Origin: Monodelphis domestica
Taxonomy: Eukaryota; Chordata; Mammalia; Didelphimorphia; Didelphidae
Length of the DNA: 64,000 nt
Direction: 5' to 3'
NCBI RefSeq assembly: GCF_027887165.1
Contig: NC_077235.1
Location: 48,167,395 to 48,231,394 of the forward strand
Shown one piece after another: positions 1 to 11,264 of this stretch. Below the pieces are notes generated by a model. The model ran no database searches. It had not been told where the DNA came from and saw only the letters and a program-made list of their open reading frames with translations. Made by a program: the position numbers and the translations under genes. The stretch's first letter is position 1, and every line of letters begins with the position of its first letter.

Positions 1-401
1 GTACTCAGGGGTCATCCTGGAGGATATTTACCACTTCATCGGATTATCTTTATCCATCTTTATATACCCTTCCCTCTCCGGATAAAGGGGACTGATCTAA
101 TGAACCTGCAACACACATTGCCCCTCTGATGTTGTCCTTTGTGGAGCCCCATTCGGGGCAGTACTTTATGCCATGAAAGCGATGTAGGTCACCGGAAAGG
201 GCTGACTTATAGGGAAAAGCGTCTCGCTTTGTCTCCCATGCTCTCAACCTTGGGATCACCTTCAAGACTTACTTCACCTTCCCTACTTCTGTCCTATCAG
301 TTAGCAAGTCCACTCAGTTTGACCTCTCTGTTCCCACTACTACCACCCTCACACAGCCCCCCTTTACTACTTTCCTAGACTATTTCAAAAATCTCTCTCT
401 C
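1..401. other. Unassigned non-coding stretch
   Basis: No repeat family or gene recognised. Both strands carry only short open frames with no domain. It contains a TATA-like tttatatacc near 58-67. A pyrimidine-rich second half runs into the antisense SINE tail. It could be part of an LTR or an old transposon. Confidence 0.3.
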
Positions 402-600
402 TTTTTTTAACCCCTTACCTTCCATCTTAGAATCAATACTATGTATCGGTTCTAAGGCAGAAGAGCAGAAAGGGCTAGGCAATGGAGGTTAAGTGACTTG
501 CCCAGGGTCACACAGCTGGGAAATATCTGAGGCCAGTTTTGAACCCAAAGTCCTCTTGACTCTAAGCCTGGCTCTATTCACTGTGACACCTAGCAGCCCC
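402..600 (-). mobile_element. CORE-SINE, antisense
   Basis: Antisense copy of the marsupial MIR-like CORE-SINE. The poly-T start (reverse of the A tail), the ccttaccttccatctt tail box, the cccagggtcacacagctggg core and a terminal agcagcccc (reverse of the 5' ggggcagct head) are all visible. It is diverged and no target duplication was found. Confidence 0.85.
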
Positions 601-738
601 AGTACTGGTTTTCAATTAAGTTAAAATAACTAGTCAAAAAACAAAGGTAAGGAACTCGGGTTCAAGATAATGATTACTACTAGTTCCAGAGCAAAGATCA
701 TGAAATATACCCCACTCTTCTCAGAAGAAAGGTGGAAG

Positions 739-946
739 GGGGCAGCTGGGTAGCTCAGTGGATTGAGAGTCAGGCCTAGAGATGGGAGATCCTGGGTTCA
801 GATGTGGCCTCAGATACTTCTCAGCTGTGTGACCCTAGGCAAGTCACTTGACCCCCATTACCTAGCCCTTAACTGCTCTTCTGCCTTGGAACCAATACTC
901 AGTATTGATTCCAAGACAGAAGGTGAGGATTAAAAAAAAAGAAAGA
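739..946 (+). mobile_element. CORE-SINE with 14-bp target duplication
   Basis: Full-length copy from the ggggcagctgggtagctcag head to the A-rich tail. It is flanked by the perfect direct repeat aagaaaggtggaag at 725-738 and 947-960, the signature of L1-driven insertion. Confidence 0.92.
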
Positions 947-1042
947 AAGAAAGGTGGAAGCCTATGGATGCTAAATGTGCCATATACCATTAGATGCTAC
1001 AATAGTTGATTTAACTTATTGGTTTTGATTGTGGCAAAGGCA

Positions 1043-1086
<44 letters not shown>
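1043..1086. repeat. (AT)n microsatellite
   Basis: About 22 uninterrupted AT dinucleotides. It lies between SINE and LINE debris. Confidence 0.95.
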
Positions 1087-1089
<3 letters not shown>

Positions 1090-1204
1090 GGAAGTAGGAG
1101 AAGCAGCCATATTGGAAAATTTCTGTGGAATAAAGAACAAAAGACACCAATAATACTTTAAGGGAAAGGCAACATACCAGAATTAGCGCTAAAGTTTATG
1201 CAAT

Positions 1205-1350
1205 TTTCAGTGACACATGTAAAACCCAGAGGAATTGCCCATAGGCTATGGCAGGGGGTTTGGGGGAGGGGAGGGAAAGAACATGAATCATGTGACCATG
1301 GAAAACTATTCCAAATTAACTAATTAAAAAAATTTTTCAAAAAAAATAGA
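1205..1350 (+). mobile_element. L1 3'-end fragment
   Basis: Carries the 3'-UTR words seen in the other L1 copies of this window: cacatgtaaaacccag, then a G-rich stretch, then gggaaagaacatgaatcatg, then an A/T tail. It is 5' truncated and has no coding part. Confidence 0.75.
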
Positions 1351-1410
1351 AATAAAAAAAAACAAGCAAACAAGATTGTTCTCAAATCTTGGGTTAAAGA
1401 AAATCAGCAA

Positions 1411-1625
1411 CGGGGGCAGCTGGGTAGCTCAGTGGATTGAGAGCCAGGCCTAGAGATGGGAGGTCCTGAGTTCAAATCTGGCCTCAGACATTTCCCAGCT
1501 GTGTGACCCTGGGCAAGTCACTTGACCCCCATTACCTAGTTCTTACCACTCTTTTGCCTTGGAACCAATACACAGTATTGATTTCAAGACGGAAGGTGAG
1601 GGTTTAAATAAATAAAAAATAAAAA
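1411..1625 (+). mobile_element. CORE-SINE with 16-bp target duplication
   Basis: Full-length sense copy. The perfect direct repeat taaagaaaatcagcaa flanks it at 1395-1410 and 1626-1641. Confidence 0.93.
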
Positions 1626-1805
1626 TAAAGAAAATCAGCAAGTCAAAGGTTCAAAAAAATTTCTAATCATAATTGTTGCTATTTGGCTAAAAAGTGGCAT
1701 AATAAGGAATACATGTCAAAAGGTGTTACCAAATTTACCTGTTGAAATGTGGTCATCTGTTATACTGTTCAAGGACTTCCAACTTAAAATACATATTAAT
1801 CGATT

Positions 1806-1886
1806 CAGGGGGCAGCTGGGTGGGCCCAGGCCCTACAGCTTTTCTGTCTTGGAACCTATACTTAATAGCAATTCTAAAACAGAAGG
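1806..1886 (+). mobile_element. CORE-SINE, internally deleted
   Basis: Has the SINE head (gggggcagctgggtgg) joined directly to the tail part (ttctgtcttggaacc), so the core box is missing. It abuts the next SINE. Confidence 0.6.
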
Positions 1887-1889
1887 AGT

Positions 1890-2091
1890 GGGGCAGCTGG
1901 GTAGCTCAGTGCATTGAGAGCCAGGCTCAGAGACGGGAGGTCCTGGCTTCCCAATCTAGCCTTGGATATACTTCCTGGCTGTGTGACCCTGGGCAAGTCA
2001 CTTCACCCCCATTGCCCAGCCCTTATCACTCTTCTGCCTTGGAACCAATATACAATATTTATTCTAAGACGGAAGATGAGAATATTTTTTT
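1890..2091 (+). mobile_element. CORE-SINE
   Basis: Full-length sense copy, head to A-rich tail, directly downstream of the deleted copy. Confidence 0.88.
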
Positions 2092-2103
2092 AAAAAGAAA
2101 GAC

Positions 2104-2302
2104 GGGGCAGCTGACTGGCTCAGTGGATTGAGAGCCAGGTCTAGAGATGGGAGGTCCTGGGTTCCAATCTAGCTTCAGACACTTCCCAGCTGTGTGACCC
2201 TGGGCAAGTCACTTGACCCCCATTGCCTAGCCCTTACCACTCTTCTGCCTTGGAGCCAATACATAGTATTGACTCCAAGAGAGAAGATAAGGGTTTAAAA
2301 AA
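2104..2302 (+). mobile_element. CORE-SINE
   Basis: Full-length sense copy directly following the previous one, so three SINE heads lie within 300 bp. Its tail is (A)n with a G interruption. Confidence 0.9.
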
Positions 2303-2329
2303 AAGATAATCATTTATGATCAAAATCCT

Positions 2330-4045
2330 ACAAAGGATAAGTTTAGAGGGACCTTTAGAAAAATAACACGAAAAGTATTTACTAGAACTGAAAGCAAGCA
2401 TCATCTGCGATAGAGCCAGTGTATATAGAACAATGAATCCAGGATGCCCACTCTGTCCACTATTGTTCCATATAGTTCTGGAAATATTAGCAACAGCAAT
2501 AAGACAAGTGAAAAATTAAAGGAATGAAGAAGAGCTAAAACCATCCTTGTTTGCTGGTGAGATGCTGCTCACTTGAAAAGTCGCAGGGAATGAGCGATGC
2601 TACTAAGACAATAATTGCAGCAGTTGCAGGTTTCAAAATAAATCTCAAAAATCAACAATATTTCTACATAATAATAAAGCCTTCTAAGCAATAATAGAAA
2701 GAGAAATCTCATTGCCAAAAAACCCTACAAAATGCATAAAGTGTCTGGGGATCCTCCTCTCAGAACACACAAAAGACTTGTATAGATTCAATTACAAAGT
2801 GCTCCTTAAAGAAATAAAGAACAACTTAAATAGCGGGAGGAATATTCAGTGCTCATGGCCAGGCCATGTCAATATAATAAGAATGACAATACTACCAAAA
2901 TTAATTTACATTTTAATGCTATTCCAATCAAATTACCAAGGGGATACTTTATGGAACTTGATAAAAAATAATAACAAAATTCATTTGGAAAAAAGATCTG
3001 GAATATCAAGGGAAATGATGAAAAGAAATCGGGATGCAGGGGGACCTCAAACTATATTATAAAGCAGCAGTCATCTGGTTTGGTTAAAGAATAGAAAGAG
3101 ATCAGGGGAGCCAACTAGACAAGGGAGGTTCATACACAATAGAACTCAGTAAATCCATGCTTGATATAGTAAAAAATCCTAAATTACCCAGGGAAAAACT
3201 CTCTATATGACAAAGACTTCTGGGAAAACTGAAAAGCAATCTGGTCGAAATTAGGCTGCATTCCATAATGCATCCTAAACGAATAAACAACTTTCAAACA
3301 AAAAATGATACCATAAAAAATCAGAAGAGAAACGGATCATATGCTTCTCACCACTGTGGCTAGAAGATGTATATTGAACCAAATATGAGAAAGGGCAAAT
3401 AAAGATAAAATAGACAACCGCTGGCTTGAAACTGAAAAGCTTCTGTACACACACGAATGCGGCTAGGATAAGAAGGGAAACAGCCAAACAGGTAAAAACA
3501 CAGATACATCCAGATCTATTATATTATATATCCATTACCCAATAGGCAAAGGGTCAAAGGATATGAACAATTTTCAAAGGAAAAACTGAAATGTATTTTA
3601 ACCACACAAAGAAATGCTCCAAATCACTAATAATAAGAGAAATGCAGATCAAAACAACTCTGAGTTTTCATCTTCATCATAGCAACTGGCAAAATTGACA
3701 AAAAAGGGCAAGTCCGTGTTGCAGGGATAGTGGAATAATAGGCACACTGAGGCACTGTTGGTCTACGAAATGCCACAACCATTTGGGAAAGCAATTTGGA
3801 ATTATACAAATAAAGCATCTAAAATCCCATAACCACAAGTTCCATTATTAAACTTATACCCCAAGGAAGCCATTGATAAGAAAAAAAAAAGTCCCCATGT
3901 ACTCCAAATATTTATTGCAGTATTTTTTGGTAATAACTAAGAACTGGAAACAACGTAAATACCCATTAATAAGGGAATGGCTAAACAAATTGTAGTACTT
4001 TAATGGAATATTACCATACTGTAAGAAACTGGGTGAAATGAACAT
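2330..4045 (+). pseudogene. Degenerate L1 ORF2 remnant
   Basis: Old L1 fragment in the sense direction. Translation in shifting frames gives reverse-transcriptase-like GCPLCPLLFHIVLEILATAIR near 2440-2510. Further along it gives the ORF2 C-terminal landmarks also found in the better copy at 4763-6396 (for example, aaatgcagatcaaaacaactctgag near 3640). Many stops and frameshifts are present, and the 3' end is lost where an antisense SINE begins. It is non-functional. Confidence 0.75.
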
Positions 4046-4069
4046 AAATCTGTGCTGCTCTTTCCTTTA

Positions 4070-4250
4070 TTTTTTAAACCATTACCTTCCATCTTGGCTC
4101 CAAGGCAGAAGAATGGTAAGGGCTAGGCAATGGGAGTCAAGTGACTTGCCCAGGGTCACACAGCTGGGAAGTGTTTTGAGGCCAGATTTGAACCTAGGAC
4201 CTCCTGTCTCTAGGCCTGGCTCTCAATCCACTGAGCTACCCAGCTGACCC
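4070..4250 (-). mobile_element. CORE-SINE, antisense
   Basis: Antisense copy from T-rich tail to cagctgaccc (reversed head). The core box cccagggtcacacagctggg is intact. Confidence 0.88.
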
Positions 4251-4309
4251 CAAGGAGCCAAGTTTTTAACCAGTCTTCCATTGCTTTTTCATATCCTTCT
4301 CATCTGCCC

Positions 4310-4617
4310 CATCCTTTGACTGGGCGCACACACAGTACTATGGGAGAATGCCAGAGGCCCTGGCATCCAGGAAGAAGCTTGCTTCTTGTTCCTCATGACT
4401 CCTGGTGTCCAGAGGTCTGGTCTCTGACCCAGACTGAGGACAAGTCTGTCCAACCAGAGAGACCCAGAAGGAGTGACATCCTCAGGGGTTTTAAGAGAGG
4501 GATTTGAGGAAAGAGAGGGCTCTTGGTCTTTGGTTAGGAAGCACACACAGTCTTTTTTACTTTCCTGGCCATGGTCTCTCTTGGCTAGCAAACAGAGACT
4601 CAAGTGGCAAACCAAGT
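4310..4617 (+). mobile_element. LTR-like repeat, copy 1
   Basis: Shares an extended, clearly homologous sequence with 10,820-11,135, in the same orientation. Common words include cctttgactggg, gactcctggtgtccag, acccagactgagg, ccaaccagagagaccc, gttttaagagaggg and ctctcttggctagcaaa. It stops where L1 sequence starts. Since retroviral pol remnants lie between the two copies, they may be the two LTRs of one old provirus, but neither has defined TG...CA ends. Confidence 0.5.
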
Positions 4618-4762
4618 GACCAAAATCCACTATTTGATAAAAACTGCTGGGAAAATTGGAAAACAGTATGGGAGAGATTGAGTTTGGATCAATATCTCAC
4701 ACCCTACACCAAGATAAACTCAGAATGGGTGAATGACTTGAATATAAAAAAGGGAATTATAA
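4618..4762 (+). mobile_element. Older L1, left part split by younger L1
   Basis: ORF2 sequence that would translate as DKNCWENWKTVWERLSLDQY and continues to a GII residue run. It then breaks off at the direct repeat aaaaaagggaattataa (4746-4762). The same words resume at 6397 in the correct reading phase, so this and 6397-7676 are one interrupted element. Confidence 0.85.
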
Positions 4763-6396
4763 AGAACAAAAGATCAAGGATATCCAGGGAAATAATGAAA
4801 AAAAAACACATATGATGGGGGCCTTGCAGTCCATGACCTAAAACTATATTACAAAGCAGCAGTCATCAAAACAATTTGGTACTGGCTAAGAGACAGAAAG
4901 GAAGATCAGTGGAATAGACTGGGGGAAAGCGACCTCAGCAAGACAGTATACGATAAACCCAAAGATCCCAGCTTTTGGGACAAAAATCCACTATTCGATA
5001 AAAACTGCTGGGAAAATTGGAAGACAGTGTGGGAGAGACTAGGAATAGATCAACACCTCACACCCTACACCAAGATAAATTCAAAATGGGTGAGTGACTT
5101 AAACATAAAGAAGGAAACCATAAGTAAATTGGGTAAACACAGAATAGTATACATGTCAGACCTTTGGGAGGGGAAAGGCTTTAAAACCAAGCAAGATATA
5201 GAAAGAATCACAAAATGTAAAATAAATAATTTTGACTACATCAAACTAAAAAGCTTTTGTACAAACAAAACCAATATAACTAAAATCAGAAGGGAAACAA
5301 CAAATTGGGAAAAAATCTTCATAGAAACCTCTGACAAAGGTTTAATTACTCATATTTATAATGAGCTAAATCAATTGTACAAAAAATCAAGCCATTCTCC
5401 AATTGATAAATGGGCAAGGGAAATGGATAGGCAGTTCTCAGATAAAGAAATCAAAACTATTAATAAGCACATGAAGAAGTGCTCCACATCTCTTATAATC
5501 AGAGAGATGCAAATCAAAACAACTCTGAGGTATCACCTCACACCTAGCAGATTGGCTAACATTACAGCAAAGGAAAGTAATGAATGCTGGAGGGGATGTG
5601 GCAAAGTAGGAACATTAATGCATTGCTGGTGGAGTTGTGAATTGATCCAACCATTCTGGAGGGCAATTTGGAACTATGCACAAAGGGCGACAAAAGAATA
5701 TCTACCCTTTGATCCAGCCATAGCACTGCTGGGTCTGTACCCCAAAGAGATAATGGACACAAAGACTTGTACAAAAATATTCATAGCTGCGCTCTTTGTG
5801 GTGGCCCAAAACTGGAAAACGAGGGGATGCCCATCAATTGGGGAATGGCTGAACAAACTGTGGTATATGTTGGTGATGGAGTACTATTGTGCTAAAAGGA
5901 ATAATAAAGTGGAGAAGTTCCATGGAGACTGGAACAACCTCCAGGAAGTGATGCAGAGCGAGAGGAGCAGAACCAGGAGAACATTGTACACAGAGACTAA
6001 TACACTGTGGTATAATCGAACGTAATGGACTTCTCCATTAGTGGCGGTGTAATGTCCCTGAACAACTTGCAGGGATCCAGGAGAAAAAAACACCATTCAT
6101 AAGCAAAGGATAAACTATGGGAGTGGAAACACCGAGAAAAAGCAACTGCCTGAATACAGAGGTTGAGGGGACATGACAGAGGATAGACTCTAAATGAACA
6201 CTCTAATGCAAATACTATCAACAAAGCAATGGGTTCAAATCAAGAAAACATCTAATGCCCAGTGGACTTACGCGTCGGCTATGGGGGGTGGGGGGGAGGA
6301 AAAGAAAATGATCTATGTCTTTAACGAATAATGCTTGGAAATGATCAAATAAAATATATTTAAAAAAATAAAAATAAAAATAAAATGGCATTTAAA
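4763..6396 (+). mobile_element. Younger 5'-truncated L1 inserted in an older L1
   Basis: A truncated L1 covering the 3' part of ORF2, the 3' UTR and an A-rich tail. The frame is open for 332 codons from about 5027 to the stop at 6025. It carries the ORF2p C-terminal cysteine motif C-X3-C-X7-H-X4-C (from CWRGCG, near codon 188) and the conserved FDPAIALLGLYP block. Endonuclease and reverse-transcriptase domains are absent, so it cannot retrotranspose. It is flanked by the 17-bp direct repeat aaaaaagggaattataa at 4746-4762 and 6397-6413. Its low decay compared with the host L1 fits a later insertion. Confidence 0.92.
5027..6025 (+). pseudogene. L1 ORF2p C-terminal fragment (332 codons)
   Basis: This is the only long repeat-derived frame that reads well as a known protein: the C-terminal third of L1 ORF2p, downstream of the reverse transcriptase. 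Visible features are a Lys-rich region containing KLKSFCTNKTN-like text, the block HMKKCSTSLIIREMQIKTTLRYH, the C-X3-C-X7-H-X4-C motif, and a tail of PSIGEWLNKLWYMLVMEYY type. The family normally needs an upstream endonuclease and reverse transcriptase, which are missing here. The frame opens at a GTG with no true start, so no independent protein is expected. It ends with a TAA about 15 residues after the RSRTRRTLYT stretch. Confidence 0.9.
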
Positions 6397-7676
6397 AAAA
6401 AAGGGAATTATAAGTAAATTAGGTGAACACAGAATAGTATACTTGTCAGATCTTTGGGAAAGGAAAAATTTTAGGACCAAGCAAGAGTTAGAAAAAGTCA
6501 CAAAATATAAAATAAATAATTTTGATTACATTAAATTAAAAAGGGTTTGTACAAACAAAACCAATGCAACCAAAATTAGAAGGGAAGCAACAAATTGTTA
6601 AAAAATCTTCATAACAAAAACCTCTGACAAAGGTCTAGTTACTCAAATTCATAAGGAACTAAATCAATTGTACAAAAAATCAAGCCATTCCACAATTAAT
6701 AAATGGGCAAGGGACATGAATAGGCAATTTTCAGATAAAGAAATCAAAACTATTAATAAGCACATAAAAAGTGTTCTAAATCTCTCATAATTAGAGAAAT
6801 GCATATCAAAACAACTCTGAGGTACCACCTCACACCTAGCAGATTGGCTAACATGACAGCAAAGGAAAGTGTTGAATGTTGGAGGAGATGTGGCAAAGTT
6901 GGACATTAATGTATTGCTGGTGAAGTTGTGAATGGATCCAACCATTCTGGAGGACAATTTGGAACTATGCCCAAAGGGCGCTAAAAGACTAGCTGGCCTT
7001 TGATCCAGCCATAGCACTACTGGGTTTGAACCCCAAAGAGATAATAAGGAAAAGGCTTGTACAAGAATATTTATAGCTGTGCTCTTTGTGGTGGCAAAAA
7101 ATTGGAAAATGAAGGGATGCCCTCCAATTGGGGAATGGCTGAACACATTGTGGTATACATTGGTGATGGAATACTATTGTGCTCAAAGGAATAATGAACT
7201 GGAGGAATTCCATGTGAACTGGAATGACCTCCATAAACTGGTGCAGAGTGAAAGGAGAAGAACCAGGAGAACATTATATAAGAGACTGTTATACTGTGGT
7301 ACAATTGAATGTAATGGACCTCTCCATTAGTTGCAATGCAATGATCCAGAACAATTTGGAGGGATTTACGAGAAAGAACACTATCCACATTCAGAGGAAA
7401 AACTGTGGGAGTAGAAACACATAAGAAAAAAAAAACTGCTTGATTACATGGGTCAATGAGGATATGATTGAGGATGTAGACTCTAAATGATCACCCTGGT
7501 GCAAACATCAACAACATGGAAATAGGTTCTGATCAAGGACACATGTAAAACCCAGTGGAATTGCACATCGGCTACAGGAAGGGGTGGGGGGAGGGAAGGG
7601 AGGGAAAGAATATGATTCTTGTAACCAAGGAAAAATGTTCTAAATTGACTAATTAAATAAAAATTTCAAAAAAAAA
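6397..7676 (+). mobile_element. Older L1, right part
   Basis: Continuation of the element begun at 4618. It starts with the second copy of the target duplication and carries ORF2 C-terminal sequence with several stops and frameshifts. A 3' UTR ends in aattaaataaaaatttc and a poly-A at 7667-7680. Confidence 0.88.
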
Positions 7677-7689
7677 AAAAAGAATTGCT

Positions 7690-9110
7690 GGCCCTCCAAA
7701 AAAATTGTATAATTGGTAAGAGAAAGAAAGCAACAATTTATATGGACTCTACATATGCTTTCAGGGTCTGTCATGCTATTGGGGTGCACTATATGCAGAG
7801 AGGTTCTCTGACTTCTGCTGGTAATACAAATGAAAATGTAGAGATAATTAAAGAACTCCTATCTATTCTTCAGTTACCCATGTAGCCTTGGCTATCGTTC
7901 TGCCCATATAGGAAAGATTGACTCTGTCTCTAGAGGAAATTAGCAGGGAGATACTGGAGTTAAGCTAGTGGATTTAGAAGGACCTGGGTTAATTTTGAAT
8001 CTGACATTTAAGAATTAATGAAAATTTTCTTTCTCATAATGAACAAGAAGTAGAAAAGCAGAAACACGTGTTTAAAGCAAAGCAGATTAATAGGGTTTGG
8101 GTCTCATCGAAGGAAAACTCCTGCTTCCCAGAAGCTCCTATAATTTTTGTGTTTATCTGCTCACAGGAGTAGTCACTTTGGTACTTAAGAGATTGTGGAC
8201 TTCATTAAGAGAGTTTGGGTGGCCCCAGGTATTAACAATATAGCCTCTCATGTGTGTGCCTCTTGCCATACCTGACAGGAAAATCAGCATGCTTTCTGTG
8301 CCAAGGCTTTCATGTCTCTTGCTTACACAACTTTTGAACATTTGCAAATTGATTTCATCAGTATGACTAAAGATGAACAGTATAAAGTTTGTCTTGTTAT
8401 AGTGGGCCAACTACTAGATGGACAGAAGTCTTTTCTGGTACTTATGCCACAGAAACTTTTGGTGCTAAAATGCCATGGAGGGAGATTGCTCCCTTTGGCC
8501 TACCTGCACACATTGATTCAGATAGGGGAACTCATTTTATTGATTCTGTTTTTATTGCAGGTCTATTCTTATTTGGGAATTATTCCTCAATTCCATACAT
8601 TCTACTATCCCCAGAGTTCAGGTCAAATTCAACATATGAATAGAGAACTTAAAAACATGACTAAGACTCACTTGAAGTGGCCTGAGGTTCTCCTCTTAGC
8701 CCTATTTTATCTGTGCAGTTGACCTAGGGGAGAGCTACATTTCTCACCATTTGAAATGCTTTTTGGACATCTCCCTATATAGGCCAAATTTTTTTTCCTA
8801 CATACACAAAATTACTAGGGGTGGGACATTTCTATTGCTTCTTATATATAAAAATTACAGGTCAAACTACATGAACTTCACAATTCTGGGGCAGCAGTAC
8901 AAGCAGGATCCTTGGACTTCTCACTCCATGACCTATACCCAGGAGACAAGGTACATGTAAAGAACTTCCAGTGAACTGGAGGGACTCACCCTGCTTGGGA
9001 AGGCCCTTTCCAAGTGTTGATAACTTCTCCAACTGCCATCAAAATTGGAGAAAAAGATTCTTGGATTCATTGCTCTCATGTAAAACTTCTACTATCTATT
9101 AACATTGATT
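7690..9110 (+). pseudogene. Endogenous retrovirus pol remnant (RNase H-integrase), class I
   Basis: Old retroviral pol debris in the sense direction. Region 7,715-7,890 reads as the end of an RNase H domain (an IYMDSTYAF-like block). Region 8,200-8,290 retains the second Cys pair of the integrase zinc domain (CASCH). Region 8,320-8,710 reads as the integrase core, with an Asp in QIDFISM, an Asp in DSDRGTHF and a SSGQIQHMNR block in which the usual catalytic Glu is replaced by Gln. Region 8,930-9,100 resembles the gammaretroviral integrase C-terminal domain (PAWEGPFQVL, IHCSHVKLLL). Several frameshifts and in-frame stops separate these pieces. No gag, protease or env was recognised. It is non-functional, and the gamma-like assignment rests on these motifs only. 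Confidence 0.82.
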
Positions 9111-9960
9111 AACTGTATTCTGCATTTGTATTTAGCTTTTAGATAATCAATCTGTAGATTTAAATTTAACTGTTACATTTTTAATGGAGTTTGAGAAATT
9201 ATCTTTTTATTCCTTTTAGTATGATTTTTTTAAAAATTGAGTTTATGGAATTGTACCTGATATTTGGTATTGAAGAATTAGTTTACAAAGTCTAAGAGCC
9301 CTGACAACATTGCATACCCCAAATTTTAGACTACTGAAATCTGCCATTGATAATTAAATCTTATGGGACTATAACTGATGTTCGAGGAGATTCCCATAAA
9401 ACTACAAAGGGACCACTAACAATCCACTGATCCGTGCTAATAAGCAGAGGATCATGGATGTCGACAAGCCCTGTAGGAGTGATAAATGTCAGTGCCAAAG
9501 TGGGTGAGCTATCTTAAGTGAGAATCAGAGAAGCCGTTGTTCAGCAAAATTCTGAGGTTGGCCATTTCTGATTTCGCCTGTAAGACATAAGAATATCCCT
9601 ATGTGACTCTGATTCCAGCTTGCTATCCCTATGATGTAGTAGAAATCAGACTATGGGATCACATTCTCCTTTTTGTCAGATTTCTGTCCCTCTTTTTTCT
9701 TAGGAGAGCAACTTGCCTTAGTCATGGCAGATGGTGGTTAACGACAATATTGTTGCGCTTGTAGAATATAAACTACCTCCTCTAGACCTTACATATGTAT
9801 CAGAGGCTTCTTATCATTTTATTTTTCCTTTTTTTAGGAGAAGTGATTTATATATTATTTAATGCGTTCTTAAATTAGTAACCTAGCCATACATCCTTGA
9901 CCAAGTCTATTGTTGTTGTGAATGGATATTCACTGTATGGGAACATTATTTTGTGTTACT
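9111..9960. other. Unassigned, between pol remnant and LTR-like segment
   Basis: AT-rich sequence with no readable protein. By position it may be decayed retroviral sequence downstream of pol, but no env motif was seen. Confidence 0.3.
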
Positions 9961-9964
9961 GATG

Positions 9965-10260
9965 AAAAAATTCAGCCTGAAGGCCAGCCAGCCACTCCCC
10001 TCCAGCTCACTCCCAGCTTGCAAGGTCAGGCTGCTGAGGCTGAAGGCCAGACAGCCACCCCCAGTCCAGCTCCCACTTGGCCAGAGGAGCCGGAGGCAAG
10101 ACCAGATATGGAATATAAAATTCCTGTCCCTCAATGCAGGGGGCCCAGGGTGGGAGATGTGATCTCCTTCTGGGTCCACACGTAATAAAGATCTTTCTTT
10201 CCTCATCCCAAATGCCACTTGGGTTTCCTGTGCAAGACTGATGATTTTCTCTATAACATT
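9965..10260 (+). mobile_element. LTR-like segment with TATA and AATAAA
   Basis: Contains an imperfect direct duplication (gaaggccagccagccac near 9,979 and gaaggccagacagccac near 10,042), then tataaaa at 10,114-10,120 and aataaa at 10,184-10,189. This U3-R-like order, downstream of a retroviral pol remnant, suggests an LTR. Ends and primer-binding site were not resolved. Confidence 0.45.
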
Positions 10261-10819
10261 ATCATCAGCTTAAATTAAGATTCGATCCTGGGTTTATCCT
10301 CCTGAGAGGGGATTGTGAAGTTATCCTAAAGGTCCATAGACTAAGATCTTTTTAAAGCAATTTTAGGGAAAGATATAGTCAATAACTTGGACCAGGGAAG
10401 CAGATCTGGAGAAGATGCTGTAAGGACCACCATGATTCCACACAGACTAAAAATGACAGCAAAGGATGTCCCCAGAAACCAAACACTACATCAGGAGACT
10501 CTGAGTGAGCCTTTGGATGTAATGAACTGAACTGTGGGCGATTGGGCTCTTTATCCACTTGTGTTCTTCTTCTGAAGTGCCATTATTTTATCTTGATTGT
10601 AAAAACCTTGTGCCAAAAAAGGGAATGCCCTCTAATGGCACCTTGTCCATGCACCCGTCAATCATTTTTTAGTATGTTAAGAAATGCCCAAATGGAGTTA
10701 CACCCTCCATAAAATGTATAATATCTTTGGGCCCTTATTAACCCTAGTGAGACAATCCTGAAATTCCTTTTTAAAAGGAAAGTTTGGAAAATCCATTTCA
10801 GTCCCAGGTCTCAGCCCCA

Positions 10820-11235
10820 CCCTTTGACTGGGTGCACATGTGCGCTAGGGGAGGACATCAGAGACCTTGTGGCTCCTGGAATACCAGAAGATGGCTGCCT
10901 CGTGTTCCTTGTGACTCCTGGTGTCCAGAAGTCTGGCCTGTAACCCAGACTGAGGTCAAGTCCAACCAGAGAGACCCAGGAGTGACATCACCAGGAGTTT
11001 TAAGAGAGGGCTCTTGGTCTGGAGACATTTTCCTGGTGGGACAGCTCACCCTTCGTCTTTGGCTAGGAAGCAGGCGTAGTCTTTTTGACTTTCTAGGCAT
11101 TGCCTCTCTTGGCTAGCAAATGGAGATACAAGTGGCAAATTCATATTACCTAGGTGCGGCTTGCAACTGGGTACTTTTCTTTCTATCCGATTCCAACTTT
11201 TACTATCTAATAAATAATTATAGATTAATATGTAG
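10820..11235 (+). mobile_element. LTR-like repeat, copy 2
   Basis: Second copy of the repeat at 4,310-4,617, in the same orientation. It extends further and reaches an aataaat near 11,210 that could be a polyadenylation hexamer. Confidence 0.5.
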
Positions 11236-11264
11236 TCTCCAAAAATGTTTAATCCAAACAAAAT

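Noticed and set aside
43-378. Overlapping short frames at the window start
   Set aside because: Both strands are open only briefly, with no domain or start context.
7685-8722. Treating the retroviral frames as an active gene
   Set aside because: Multiple frameshifts and stops, a changed catalytic residue and missing gag, protease and env show a dead remnant.
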